A stretch of DNA of 64,000 nt from Salvator merianae (lineage: Eukaryota; Chordata; Lepidosauria; Squamata; Teiidae). The DNA lies in NCBI GenBank assembly GCA_003586115.2, contig QVOM02000029.1, positions 28,982,512-29,046,511 of the forward strand, read 5' to 3'. The notes under the pieces are model-generated. The model ran no database searches. It was not told the origin of the DNA and saw nothing but the letters and a program-made list of their open reading frames with translations. The position numbers and the translations under genes were made by a program. Below, in pieces: positions 11,542 to 23,940 of this stretch (the first letter of the stretch is position 1; every line of letters starts with the position of its first letter).

Positions 11542-12039
11542 CTGTGGCAATACATCTTCCTACAAAGTAACAAATTCCAAAAGAAATTGCATTCAAAATA
11601 TACTACAAACCTAAAATCAACAGAAGCCCACCAAAAGAGCACTGCAAGGCATTAACTATACAGTTCCTTAGTTATCTGTTTTTAATTACAAATATAGAAG
11701 TAAGAAAGCTAACACTGCAAACTTATAAAATATTAAACAATATACATTTCTAACGTAATATAAAAAATTACCAGATGGTCCCAAACATAATAAATTTAGA
11801 CTGCAATTACATTTTAACTTTTCTGTGCACCAAGAGTGACCTGGGTTCACTGATCATATCCTTCAAAACAAAAAGATGGAACCTCCATCTTTTCTTCCCA
11901 AAGATCCAGACCGTCAATCATTGGACTGTTTAAGGTTTCAGTCCAGACTGGTTCACTAGTCTGCTGTCAATCAAAGGTGTGTCTGGAGAAACAGACTATT
12001 GGGGGTGGTACCAGTGTGAGCAGAGGAGGTATTACTGCT
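11540..12039. other. Unassigned sequence
   Basis: A-rich at 11560-11830. No element or gene recognised. Confidence 0.5.
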
Positions 12040-12125
12040 TTCCCTAATTATTTATTTATATCCCACCCTTCATCTGAAGGTCCCGGGGTGGGTCACAACA
12101 CTAAAAATATAAAAACCATAAAAGC
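12040..12125 (-). mobile_element. L2-type LINE 3' tail
   Basis: TTATTTATTTATATCCCACC followed by CTTCATCTGAAGGTCCCGGG is the reverse complement of the common L2-type 3' terminus. The coding part is absent. Confidence 0.65.
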
Positions 12126-13369
12126 ATTCTTATCTGTGAGGGGGGAGATAGAGGCTGGAGCCCCCTCTTGCAAACTCCTGTAAATGCACAGTAAATGCAA
12201 GCTTCCCAGCAATACTGCAGGGATGTTTCAAGCAATGTTTTGAGCTGCAAGCCAATAAGACTATCTGTAACTTTATGACAGGTCATATAGACTGGATTCT
12301 ATAAATGAAGGAACTCAAACAAATAGTGGAGTCTCAGGCCATTTAGGGCTTCAAATAATTTTTGTCATGATAGTTTGTAATTTTGGAAAAAGCTGAATAT
12401 AAATAGTATTAAAACTCAAAGTTTGGGGCTTCAAAATAGGCATTTATTGTCATCACTTAATTATTTATTACAGTAATGGTAGGGGACTTTGAATGCATAT
12501 TAGTTTCAATATTCTGCTGCCAGTTCAGGATAAGAAGCTGCAATCTATGTTCTACCTGAAGCATGAAATTGCTTCTCAGCTTTCTCACAATTTTCTCAGT
12601 CTTAAAAACAAATAGGAGTTACTATCTAGAAATTCAATGTTGCCGTTGGCAAATCAGTTTCAACATGATGCTTGGAGTCCCAGTCTTCAGCAATTAAGCA
12701 GATTGTTTCATTGAACAGCCAATCCAGGATTAGTAGCAACACCTGTAATATCTTCTTTTTAGCCATTAGAATCAAGTGGGAATTCAAGCCACATCTTTTC
12801 AGTTTGAAGGGAATCAGATAGATAATTATGACCAGTAGTGATGGGTGAAATGAAACTAGTGTGATGAGAGTGAGTGGTAACAGTCGCCTCATCATTGATC
12901 AAAGTGAACTCCATTTTAATATGCAATGGAGCAAAACAAAACAAAAAACAGTTTGTTGTGATCCAATTTGCTGCACTATCCTCCCTCCACACCCCTCTAT
13001 TTCTGTTTCACTGGTGCCCACTGGAAGTGACTTGGCAATTTCCAAACACATGTACATCCTGGACAATTTAATAGCAACTTTGAAATACCATATCATTGCT
13101 GTGTACCAGTTATTACAGTATAATGCACATCTGGATTTCTATCTATGGCCCTATCTACATTTTGGTGGTGAGTGCAACATCACCTAGCTCCAGTTTCATA
13201 AGGGTCAGTGACGTTGTTGTTGTTGGTGGCATTCACATGCCACACCAACTTCATGCTGTTCATCTGCTACCATCAAAGTTCAAAAAAGAGCTATGAAGAT
13301 TGAGCACTTTTAGTATGGGTCGATATTTCTTGAATGACATGATTGCTTGTCCTGTGGACACTTTCTATA
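12126..13369. other. Unassigned sequence
   Basis: No gene recognised. Several overlapping short frames at 12860-13190 are open on both strands with no known domain. Confidence 0.45.
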
Positions 13370-13640
13370 TTGGACTAGTATCCCAGGCCAGTGCAGCCCT
13401 TAGCACAGATGGTCTCCCCGCTGGACCAAGTTACTAGATGATACACACCCCAGGAGAGTAACCTGCATCAGACTAGGCCATGGAACAGGAATGGCACCAT
13501 ATCCCACTCTACTGGTAGACATCTTTGAAGTGGTTTACCAGTAGTCTACTTCAGTATAAAAGATCATGAGGTACATGCAGACAGCACATCTCCATGATCC
13601 AGTATACACATGGGCAAAAAATCCTGGTCAGCAACATAAA
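13370..13640. mobile_element. Possible MITE related to families E and G
   Basis: Strings such as TGGACTAGTATCCCAGGCCAG, CTACTGGTAGA and TACCAGTAGTCTAC resemble parts of elements at 44239 and 53913. Ends are not defined. Confidence 0.35.
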
Positions 13641-14074
13641 AGGCCGGGAACTTTTGTTTCTACCCCTTGAAGCTGGGCTGGACTATCTCCAATGCACACA
13701 GCCTTAAAGTGGCCAAGCAGCAACCCATCCTTCCTTGGCCCAGGTTGCCTGTTCTGAGCCAATCTGGCACTCCCTAGCATGGGACAGTCTAATCCTCTCT
13801 GGAAACAGCCTATGACAGCTTCCACATGGTCCTCTAGGACTGTGCCAGTTGTTTCCAAGAAATGGCATGTCCACTCCTTTTAGGCATGGTACCATCTGCA
13901 TACTAGTGTCTTAATCCACATTAAAGCCCAGAAAATGTAGCTCCAAAGTACATTCTCTGACCTTTAATGTGAAGGTCAGACCATACCCTTTGAATATGAA
14001 CTGTGGTTCACCAGCTACAGTTCTTTTTTTAGACAGGGACAGAGCTCTATATGGGTCTGCACTTGAAGATAGTT
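13641..14074. other. Unassigned sequence
   Basis: No gene or known repeat recognised. Confidence 0.45.
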
Positions 14075-14610
14075 TAGAAGCTGCAGCTGGGGCAGAATGC
14101 AGCAGCTAGTCTGCTAACTGGCACTGCTAGCTGGATGCACATCATGCCAGTCCTAAAAGAACTGCATTAGCTGCCTATTTACAACTGAGCCCAGTTCAAG
14201 TCACTAATGTTAACTTATAAGGCCCTACATGGCTTGCTCCTTAAATATCTAAAGAAATGCCTTCATCCATATAGACCTTGTGTCTTAAGATCTGCTGCTG
14301 AGGCATTCTTGACTTTGCTACCCTCTTCAGCAGCTAAAGGGGTGGAGATGCATGGAAGGGCCTTCTCTGTGATAGCCCCCAGGTTATGAAATTTCTCCCC
14401 TCCACAGTACATCAGGCATCCTCATGTCTGGATTTATTCAGATATTTGGTGAAGACGCACTGCCTTTGATTAAGGGAACAGCATGAGCCCAATGCAGGCA
14501 CTGTCATTGTTTTAGTTAACTTATTTTATCTGTTTTTATATCGATTTTATTGTAACCCACCCAAGATATTCAGGTATAGGGCTGGGTAGAAATAAAAAAA
14601 AATAGAGATA
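14075..14610 (+). mobile_element. L2-type LINE, 3' end of ORF2 and 3' UTR
   Basis: Broken reading frames encode the conserved C-terminal end of an L2-type ORF2. LTYKALHGL, LHPYRP and AFSVIAPRL are visible at about 14207-14395, with a frame break after the last motif. The 3' UTR ends with TTTTATTGTAACCCACCC and an A-rich tail near 14600. The 5' part is missing, as is usual for LINE insertions, and the copy is inactive. Confidence 0.85.
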
Positions 14611-15313
14611 GTATGGGAATACTAGCTTATGCATGCTGCCACTTACTAAGCTGGCCTGCACCACCTAGTCTGGCCCATGCTGATTAGGTGTAGCATGTGC
14701 TAAGGTATAGCATCTACATGGCAAACAGCGCTTCTGTGGGGGCGAGTACATGCACATTCCTTAGTATTTCATGCTATCAAAATACCCAGATGCGTGCATC
14801 ACACTAGCATGGAAACAGGTACCTGCCCCACATTGTCGCCCAGCTGTCTGGGCAACAAACTATTATCCTGGCAGAGTTTTACTCTGGAATATTGCTAATT
14901 ATTTTCTAGTGATGCCTGGAGGCGGCCAAATAATTAGAATATATAACATAATTTTTTACCACTAAAAACAGATTTCAAGCTCTGCAGGAAGAGAGTTTGA
15001 ATGAGCATGAGGAGCAAGAGGATAGAACATTCCTAGCACATGTAGCCAGTAGCTCCTGGTGCTTTTGGACACATCTGGAAGAACTGCACAGATATTTCCT
15101 GCATGATTCAAGCTTCAAAGAAGCTGAGCAAATCTCCATGTGGCAGCTGCAGACGCATACCACTTTCTTGGCTGTTTCTGCATGCATCCGGGTGCCCCCC
15201 CCCCCAGTTCCAGTGGTTCTGCATGCTTTATTGAAATAAGTTCTGAAACAAGGACTGAAACAGGGAACTAGCTTCTAAGAATCAAAGACTCAAATGGTTA
15301 TGCAAAGACAATT
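14611..15313. other. Unassigned sequence
   Basis: Contains repeated TAGCATGTGCTAAG-like strings near 14690 and a short poly-C at about 15197. No gene recognised. Confidence 0.45.
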
Positions 15314-15650
15314 GGACCTATTTGCACTTGACAGTAGCAAGCATTATGAATGCTTGCTATCCAGGTGGGTTCGCACCACAAGATGGCTGAAGCGACCAGG
15401 AGTGGGTTTCATCTGCTCCCAATCACTACTACCAGTGGTGCATTGAACAGTAGTTTGGAACCTTATCTGACGCTCATAGTGAGCTTTAGGTAAGGTTCCA
15501 TTCGCACATACTTGCACAGCGGCAACTGATAGCTGGCTTCAGGACCTCTTCTCAGCTGCACAGTGTGGACAGTGACTGCACTGTGTGGTTATGCACTGCG
15601 CTAGCACAGACTAATTAGCCTGTGCTAGCGTAGTAAGTGCAAAAATGGCC
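15314..15650. mobile_element. Family A MITE
   Basis: The left end GGACCTATTTGCACTTG and right end AGTGCAAAAATGGCC are terminal inverted repeats. An inner stem GTGCTAGCACAG / CTGTGCTAGC lies close to the right end. The flanking triplets ATT and AAA do not match. Confidence 0.7.
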
Positions 15651-15827
15651 AAAATGCCGTGTGTGTTCACGTGCTGTGCTCGTGTTTGTACACCCAAACA
15701 CTTGGTTCATTTCCTGCTCTGTACTGTGTTGATATTATACTGTTTTATGAAAAAAAAATACTTTGAGAACGCCATTGGGATTTTTAATGAACGGTAGTAT
15801 AAGAATGTTTTAAACAAGCAAGTGGTG

Positions 15828-15950
15828 GCGACCTGTGGCTTTAAGCATGGGTATTCGTAACCCGCGGGAAGCAGGCAATCGCTGTCCATGGGGCCTCCAA
15901 GCTGTCACAGCAGCGGGTTACAAATACCAGCCCTTAAAGCCACGGGCCGC
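15828..15950. repeat. GC-rich long-armed palindrome
   Basis: The arm at 15828-15865 and the arm at 15913-15950 are imperfect inverted repeats of about 38 bases. They share GCGRSCYGTGGCTTTAAG and GTATTYGTAACCCGC. The loop is 47 bases. It is probably the core of a MITE; no terminal repeats or target duplication are evident outside it. Confidence 0.7.
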
Positions 15951-15984
15951 TGCTCCTTTTTGCAGTCAATAATAGGATTTTCCA

Positions 15985-16440
15985 GTGTCAGACATTTCTA
16001 TGATCTGCTGATGGTACATTCCATGAAGGAATTTGTTACACCAAGGTACCTCCACTGCTTGCACTTCATTCATGCTCCTTGACTGGAGTTGTCTATGGCA
16101 TTGTCTTAGCCATTTTGCTGATGTATTAATGGGTGTTTCTCTCTTCATGTAAACCAGTAATCCTGACACTTGTTAACCTTATCATCCCTTTTTTCGGGTT
16201 ATGAACAGTCTGTTGATGCTTGACTTGAGGTGGAATCTTCCGTGCAATGTGAGCAGTTTCTGGGTCAGTGGCTTCTATGTCTTCTTTTGACCAGTTAATT
16301 ATGCCAGCTGGGTATCTGACAACAGGCAGTGATTATGTATTGATGAGTTGATCTTGTTCCTTCCATTGAACAGAGACTGCAAGCTTTGTCTTACCCTCTG
16401 AAGGTATTTGGTTGTTGGGGGTTTCCTTGCTTGGTGTCCA
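15985..16440 (-). mobile_element. Probable R4-type LINE fragment
   Basis: The minus strand encodes, through several frame breaks, residues like the C-terminal third of the R4/Dong clade reverse transcriptase protein. YPAGIINWSKEDIEATD at about 16320-16270 resembles the conserved Y-x-AGIINW block followed by a D-x-x-T. Flanking motifs are degraded. R4 elements are known in lizards. The match is from memory and could be wrong. Confidence 0.45.
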
Positions 16441-16685
16441 TATGACTGTGGAATCCCCAGATATCTGTCTTGTATATCTGTTATGCAGTCTTCAAGTAGT
16501 TTAAAAAGATCATTCAGCTGTCTTAAATTATTTTTTGCCTGCAGCTATGTCACCTGTATCTGTGATCAAACAAATTATATACTTGTGCATTACAACTGTC
16601 ATCTGATTAAGAAGTCAGTTTGTGGGCAAATTCTATTTAGAATAGAACACAGCTTATAACAACAACAATATTATAGCAAAATTGA

Positions 16686-16751
16686 AAATGACATGTTATG
16701 TGTCGTTATGTTATGTGTTATGTGTTATGTTGTGTTATGTTATGTTATGTC
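16686..16751. repeat. TGTTA / TATGT minisatellite
   Basis: Imperfect 5-6-bp units (GTTAT, GTGTTAT) repeat about twelve times. Confidence 0.9.
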
Positions 16752-17264
16752 TTGTAACCATGGCTCCCAGGTTCAATCAGTGGCTCAGGAAGATTTTGGC
16801 AAGCCATGACTATACTGCAATGAAAGCTTCAAAGTTGTGTTAAGCTTGACTCAAGGGCATATTTACCAACCTAGGCAGCTAAAAAAAATAATTTGTTGTA
16901 AGCTTGTTATGAATTAAAATATTCAGAGTTACATTTGAACTGGACCACTGTCCTGAAACAATGAGCCAGTCAACAGACTGTAGCTGAATATGAATCCTGA
17001 ATATGAATCTGAATAAATTTTCCACTTTTGAAGCAGGATCTACTAACAGCAATCACTTTCTCTACTTCAGTTGTGTACACTGAAACTCAGCTGTGATGTA
17101 TGAAGAAAAATTAACTTGAACTGTGACCCTCTGCATGTTGGTTAAGTCCAGCTTCCTCCTTTCTCAGTCACCATGGTTGATGGTTAAGGATAATAGCCAT
17201 ATTCAACAATATCTGAAGGGCACAGGTCAACTTCACTTGATAATTTCACCATGGAAATTCTCAA
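16752..17264. other. Unassigned sequence
   Basis: No gene recognised. Short local duplication AATATGAATCCTGAATATGAATC near 16990. Confidence 0.5.
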
Positions 17265-17430
17265 GACACTTATGCTGAACTCTTTTTGCCATTTGAGATT
17301 GTTTGAATTTGTTGTTTTAGCTGGTTTTTATTTTAATCTCTTTATTTTATTGTTAGAGATTATTTCTAGGTTTTGTGGGTTTTTTGCACACCACCCTGGA
17401 ACTCTGGTGAAGAGATAAAAATCTCTTTGA
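17265..17430 (+). mobile_element. L2-type LINE 3' tail
   Basis: GTTTTAGCTGGTTTTTATTTTA and CACACCACCCTGGAACTCTGG followed by GAGATAAAAATC match the usual L2-type 3' UTR ending. The coding region is absent. Confidence 0.65.
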
Positions 17431-19014
17431 AAATAATGGCAACTAGTTTCTGTATGTTTTTGAAAGAATGGGTTCATTCACTGCTTTTGAAAAAATGACT
17501 TCATCCACTTCTGAATGTGACAAACTGGTTAGTCCTCTATGATGTATGAATCACTGTGCTAAGCTCATCTTCCAGACAAAGCATCTTGCACTATAATCTG
17601 TTTTCCTAAGTTGTCAAAGATATATCCTCTTATATTATTTTTTTCTTTTTCCTAAGCAGGCAGCATTATATTGTTTGGCTTTTGCCATCTCAATAGAATG
17701 ACAGAAAAGGTATAAAAACAAATTACAGTACTCTCACAGCAGTGAAACAGTGAATAAAAGGCTTAACAGCTATCCACCCACACTAAGCACAGAGCTGCAA
17801 AGGCTTCTAAACGTACAAGTTCATTAAGTTGTGAAATAAACAATGGATTCCTAACATGATCAATGGCAGGGATTTGTGTATCAGACATAGTCTACCGGAA
17901 TTTCTAAAATCTATTTTATGTTTTAATGCACAGATATTCAAGAAATCATATGCTTAGTCACTACTTGACTTACAGATGAATAGGTAAATCTGACTTCATT
18001 TAGATTTGAACAACATGAAAGCTCATTTTGATGGCCAATGGTTGTTTCATACTTGAAAAACAACCACTGTGTGATAAAGATGCCTGTATAAATCAGCCTA
18101 TGACAGCCCATATTTTTTCCATATTTTTTTTCTTGTCTTTTTAGGCTGTGAAATTGAATTTCCATTCTTAAACCACATATGTGGAATGCAGGAGATGAAA
18201 AATATAGATTGACTCCATCCTGAGCCAGCAGACATAAATGTCAAGATCACCACTTACAGAACCAGATACAAGGACTCGGAGACTTTCTTCTGTAGCAACA
18301 CATCGGCATTTATTGATAAAATCACACAGAAATGAGCACCATCAAGTGCATTTATCCATCTACAATTTCCCACCCATATGATCATCCAACAGTCAGTACA
18401 TAAGCATTCTTGTTCACTCCCCATTTTCTCCCAGGAGTATAATGACCTTGAAACCAAATAAAACACAATGAATTTCAAGCCAACTATTGTTTTATCTCTG
18501 CAACAAAGGAAAAGCAATGAAATGTACAAGCAGGCTCAGCCTGGTATCACAGAGCTTAGAAGATTGTAGTGCAGTGGCCAAACTGACAATAAGGCATGGC
18601 TTGGTTTCACCAATCACTGGAACTGAGGGGTGCCAGCATTGCCAATTCCAGAAGGCAGAGTGGCAGCTGAGCTTGGTCAATCATAGAATATATCCTGAGG
18701 AGAGTCTCCCCTCTTCTTCTCTGAATAATCACCCATGGGAGAAGACCAAACTGGTCCAATTAAATTAGTCCAGCTGAGCAGGGATTGGACTGGATCTGAC
18801 TCAGCGCTGGTGGTTAGCTTCTGATCTGACACAGCCAAGTTGAACTAATGTAAAGTATACATTGGTATGAAAAGTCTTAGTATTAATTTTCTCTCTCTGT
18901 TTTACAAGAATAATGTGGTTTTTTTTTAAAAAAAAGGACACAACCCTATTCTTCAGAATTTTAAGTGGAAAGTTTAGTTAAAGACATTCTTGTTGGCTTG
19001 CAATTTATTTCATT
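17431..19014. other. Unassigned sequence
   Basis: 1.6 kb with no recognised gene or repeat. Frames of 60-93 codons on both strands near 17940-18770 lack known domains. Confidence 0.45.
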
Positions 19015-19110
19015 TTCATTTCTACTTTATTTGTATACCACCTTTCCAAAAAGAAAATTTGCCCAAGGCAATTTACAACAAACAGAAAGGATACAATAGA
19101 AAATCATGCA
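19015..19110 (-). mobile_element. LINE 3' tail, L2-type
   Basis: TTTATTTGTATACCACCTTTCC is the reverse complement of a typical GGTGGTATACAAATAAA 3' end. Confidence 0.55.
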
Positions 19111-19300
19111 TCAAACATAATATAATAGATAATACATTATAAAATCACATATCATACAAAACAATACACTACAAAATAACATAATTATACATTATAATAT
19201 ATAATACATTATAAAATTACAGACACTACCAAACAATACATTATAAATTACAAAAAATAGCAAATAATTCATTTTCAGATTAAACACACATAAATTTACA
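19111..19300. repeat. Degenerate AT-rich tandem repeat
   Basis: The motif ATACATTATAAAAT recurs with spacers of 20-40 bases through the region. It may be an expanded part of the adjacent LINE 3' UTR. Confidence 0.6.
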
Positions 19301-19302
19301 CA

Positions 19303-19528
19303 AAACCTTGGGAGAAGGCAGGGCAGCAAAAACTAGGTCTTTCCCTCTCCTCTCCCATCCAACTGCAGCTGCATTTCATATACCTTGGAAGAGGGTAGGG
19401 CAGGGCAGCAAATGCCAGGTCTTTTCCCCTCCATCTCCCATCCAAACTCAGCTGCATTTCTTACACCTTGAGACAGGGCAGGGCAGGGCAGAAACACCAG
19501 GTCTTCTACCCTCTCTCAGAAACTGGCA
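19303..19528. repeat. Tandem repeat, about 80-bp unit, 2.7 copies
   Basis: Each unit begins with CCTTGRGA, continues with AGGGCAGGGCAG and CAGGTCTT, and ends with CTGCATTTC. Units differ by small indels. The 98-codon frame open across it (19308-19604) reflects the repetition rather than a gene. Confidence 0.75.
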
Positions 19529-19704
19529 CAATAGGTCCTTTGCTGTCCACATCCAACCATTTCTTTCTCTCCTGCTGGCTCTCCTGGTGGTTGATGGGCT
19601 ATAGGTTTTTCATAAGGAGGTGGCTGACCATAGGGGCTCCCACAACAGGCTGGGCCATCTCCTGGGCTTGAGTCCTCCCTCTTCCTCTTCCTCTGGCTCT
19701 ATAG

Positions 19705-19876
19705 CAGTGTTTCTCAACTTTTTTCTGACCATGGCTGCCTTTCAACCTTTCCTCCTTCCTGTGGCTGCCCATCTTACTAGGTGCATGCAGCAGTGGAGTG
19801 CAGAAGAGAGAGGGAGAAGGAAGCCACCTGTGCACCCCCTTGGAATATCCTGGGTGCCCCCAGTTGAGAAACGCTA
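19705..19876. mobile_element. hAT-type MITE with 8-bp target duplication
   Basis: The left end CAGTGTTTCTCAACTT pairs with AGTTGAGAAACGCTA at the right. CTCTATAG (19697-19704) and CTCTATGG (19877-19884) flank it, an 8-bp duplication with one mismatch. CAGTGTTTCTCAAC is typical of hAT termini. The element is 172 bp and non-coding. Confidence 0.85.
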
Positions 19877-20064
19877 CTCTATGGGATGTGGTTTTGCCAA
19901 AAATATCTCTACTTTGAGGAAGAGATCTTGCTTCAGTAGGCTGCCAAGACATAGATGGCAACGTCTTTTCATTCTCAGCACAGCTTCCAACACAGCTCTC
20001 AGTTTAGCATTGGCTTGAACCATAGCTCAATCCAGTATATCTCCCACCCCTACTTCCAAGAATA

Positions 20065-20480
20065 TATATCCATCCATCCACCCATTCACTCCAAACATTT
20101 GTATCCTGTCCTTCACCCAAAGGTCCCAAAGCAGTACAGAATATTCAATAAAAAGCATCAATCAAATCAATAAATCATAGTTCAAATATAACCCTCCCTC
20201 TCTCACAGGACAACATTTGAAGAAAGTTAAACACCAGAATCTTCGGTGATGACGTAAGTTTTAAGCAGGCACTGAATGTCATATAACATTAGCACCTGGT
20301 ATACCTCCACAGGGAAGCTGTTCCAAAACCTTGAGGCCGCCACAGGAAAAGCCTTTTGTGTAACACCATCCTTCACAACTTTGAGGATGGCAGAACCACA
20401 AGAAGTTGCCCCCTTCTGATCTTAACATTCAGGCAGATATAGGAGAAGGGTTGGCTTCAGATATATTAATTAAAACTCAG
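20065..20480 (-). mobile_element. L2-type LINE, 3' end
   Basis: The minus strand has a 3' UTR ending in TTTGGGACCTTTGGGTGAAG near 20120. Upstream is a broken frame containing the ASRFWNSFPVEVYQ block at about 20340-20300, the L2-type counterpart of the PRLWNSLP motif. The 5' part is absent. Confidence 0.75.
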
Positions 20481-23400
20481 GAAGTCTATTTGCATATTAC
20501 TGCTAATTATTTACTAATGTACGCATGTACATTAGGTGAACGCTCATATACATTCCAGTTTTAAGAGTCAAAACAGAGGCAAGATCGTTCAAAAATTCAG
20601 GGATGAATCAGACTCCGATACTTGAAAACATCAATCTAAACTGAATTAAACTGAATTTCAAACTGACCACTATGGAATATCAGTCTGCTATTTTGGGCTA
20701 AGGCTGAGAAGCAGCAGAAACTTTTACCTTATATTTGGCTGGAGTTAAAGCCATTCCTTGGTTCCTGGCTGACTGGAAACCCTGTGTCCCTGCAGAGCCA
20801 TGGTTACCCCTTCCCCTCAATACCTGTAAGGCTAAGTCCTTCCCCTCAGTGCTAAGTGTCTCCATGCCAGCAGTTACAAGTCAAGTTGTTTCCAACCATT
20901 TTGACTAATTTGCCCCAACACAAAAATGCTTCGTCATTGTTATTTTGCTGCTTACCTTGTAATAAAATTATTTCCTGTGTGCGTTTTACATTTCCAATAT
21001 TAAGATCAACTAAGTGTTTTCCCTCCCTTGGGCTTGGCACCAAGCCATTATAAATAAAACCAAACTATTGTCCTCCAAATCTTGTGCACACATGGGAACA
21101 GTGCTTAACACATGTGCGGAAGCATTTCCTGTAACAGGGTACATATTCATCCAGTATGCAGACAGCCCAGGCACATGCCACATTAGCAGTGGCATTCAGG
21201 GGATGTGAAGACACCCCCCCAAAAGGAAAGTCCAGGTTGGTGGGCTAGGACAAGACAATGCCCTATATCAGAGGCAAATCTGTCATTAACAGATGGATTT
21301 ATTGCCCACTTAACTTTATATGCTACAGTTAAATTACAATGCTAAAGTTGTAAGTAGCATCTTTCATTCTTTGTATCACTCCTGAACACAAAGATGCCTG
21401 AGAGAAACCCACAGAGACCTTCACTGCAATCCTTTCTATAATTCCCATTACAGTACTGCTAACTAAGAGCAACACTCAGAAATTACATATGGAGCTGGAC
21501 TAACAACATATGTTACTAAGCAGACAGAAATATAGAAGGTGGGAAAAGTGAAGGTCTCAGTGCATTCACTGTTTCACCCATGAAGCTGCTGAGAACTTGC
21601 AAAGGCTTATGCAGGGCTGTTGAAGTTTTTGTTTTACTAACCACACAAGTCAGCAAAGTAGATGTACAAAAACAAATCAGAATCTTCCTGAATGTGTCCG
21701 GACCAGATGCTTACATATATAGACTTCCTTATGAGTTTGTATACTAGAGCTAAGTATGGTATCATGCAGACAATGTTTTATAACATCCCAACAGTCACTC
21801 CAGGGGCTACAGGCTGGCATGTCTGGATGACCTGAGGACTGTGCGGGCATGTGTGCCTACCCCTATGGAACTGCTGGGCCTTCCTAGCTCACTCTGGGCA
21901 TAACCTACAGGTAAGCCATGTCCTTGCACACCTGGGGCAGGATCAAAATCCTTGAGTTGCTCCTCCTTGTGTGAATGGCCAGGGCAAGACCTCAAGTGAC
22001 TCAACAGGTCCATTCCTACCTAGGCCACTGTTTACCACATTAAAAATGGCCAACTACTGGCCATACTTGAAGTGCACCAAAAAGTGACCCAGACAGGAAC
22101 TTTGCTGCTCCGAGGGGAGCTCCTGTTGGGTGGCAGCTACATTAAGGTGAATCTGGTGTGCCTATCGTGACTTCCATCCCTGTGACAGCTCTTGAGAGAT
22201 TCACTCCTGAGTGAGTCACACCTGCCTCAGATCCAGCTGCATCCAGCCCCCTTGGGGATGTAGCTTCTATTGGAAAACCCTGAGAAATAGTGCCTATTTA
22301 AAAAACAACAACAACCAACAAGACAGTGGAAAGTTACAAATTTTGGTCAAGATATTCTTCTGTGGTTAAAAGTTTGAAACATAATCTGAGAATTTTATAT
22401 ATATATATGATCAAATTATATATTTGATATTTAACATTCTGGTTTGCCTAAATTATTAGTAGAGGAAAACCTATCTAGCATATTGTATATAGATTTGTTA
22501 AACTACACCAAGTAGCAGAGGCAAATCTGGAATAAAATTAGTGTTAAGGAACAAAAGACTGAAAAATGATGTAAACCACACTAACAATGCATGTAAATAA
22601 AGGCTGTGTCTCTGTGTACTTCCAAAGATGCCTCTGTGTTCCACACCCTGCACAGGCAACTGGAGGCAAAGGCACAAAAAGAGCATGAGGGGCTGCCGTC
22701 CTAGCCATGACAGCTTTGAAGGTATTGCATGGTGCAACTGGGGATGCAGAGGGGCACCCTGACACCCTGGGGGGCATCCAGCAGATCCACTTTCCTCCAG
22801 GCAGCTCCCACTGTGGTAGTGGAGTCATGTCCATAAAAGGATATGCAGAAGAAAAGTTAGCATTCAAGAGCTTAGTGTATATTTTTGGGTGAGAGTGCAT
22901 GCTTGGCATGTGGAGCAATGTAAAGCTATTTTAAAAAGCAAGAATCATTTTGGAAGAGTTCTGGAGAAAGGATTCCTAGCATATCACTGGTGCTCTGAAA
23001 ACCTTTTAAATGAGAATAAATACAAAAGGTGAATAGAGTTCAGTAAAATAAAATATTGGTTTGGAGCTGTGGTGCATAAGAAATACTGCTCTCTATTTCT
23101 AAGAACAAGGAAGACGATAGATGCTTCTTAGCGTGGACTTCTGTATTCAGAAATAAGATGGAAGGGAGACAAGTGGTTGCTATGGTGACATGTCTAATCT
23201 AAGCCTTGGTATGGTCATATTGTGAACAAGGTACAAAGGTGGGTATTCGTGATGGCACTGAGCCCAAACAACCCTTGTAAGGCCTTAGGATCATGTAGGT
23301 TCCCAAGACAAAAAAAGAAAGCTGATTTCTTGTCAATAATGAAAAAGTGGTGTGATGATTTTTTTCTCCCCTTCTTGATCTGATAAACAAGCTTTTTTAT

Positions 23401-23940
23401 GAGCAGGAAGGAAAGGTAAGGTAACCAAAAAGCAATTAAGAAGAAAATAGGATTGCTTAGTGAAGCAGAGATTTTATTCTTCTTCCTCAGTGGCCTTCCA
23501 TCTGTTTTTTCATACAAACAGCTTTTCTTTCTTTTTTTTTTTCCTGATGGCTTTGTACTGGAACATATCTACACTGTTACATGCAGGCATGGAGAAGAAA
23601 ACTTTGCTGTTGAACTTCTTGCTGCTTGCTTACATTTGTATGGTGCTGATTACTACTTTTGGAATATTTGCCTTTCTTTTATCAGAGCAGTTCCTAATGT
23701 TCTGGTTTTTTACAAAACACTAACTTTTCTTGTGCATTACCCTATTGAGAGCTTTGAACAGCTTCAATTGTTTATTCTACCATCCACAAAACATTTCATT
23801 TTACTTATATCAAAGAAAAACTTATAATTCATTCTTCTATCATTTTAAAATAATAAAAATCAGTTTTTGCTTTTATTATGCCTGTGCTTGAATGTTTCTG
23901 GGTTCTGGACATGATTTGATTTCTGCTAACTGGTATGTAT
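20481..23940. other. Unassigned 3.5-kb stretch
   Basis: No gene or well-defined mobile element recognised. It contains a short TA run at 22397-22408 and small T-rich tracts near 23530. Frames up to 124 codons (22544-22918 minus, 23453-23827 plus) have no known domain. This is the longest stretch of the window in which I identify nothing. Confidence 0.4.

Noticed and set aside
19697..19884. Small hairpin gene interpretation of 19705-19876
   Set aside because: The 8-bp flanking duplication and CAGTGTTTCTCAAC ends show it is a hAT-type MITE.
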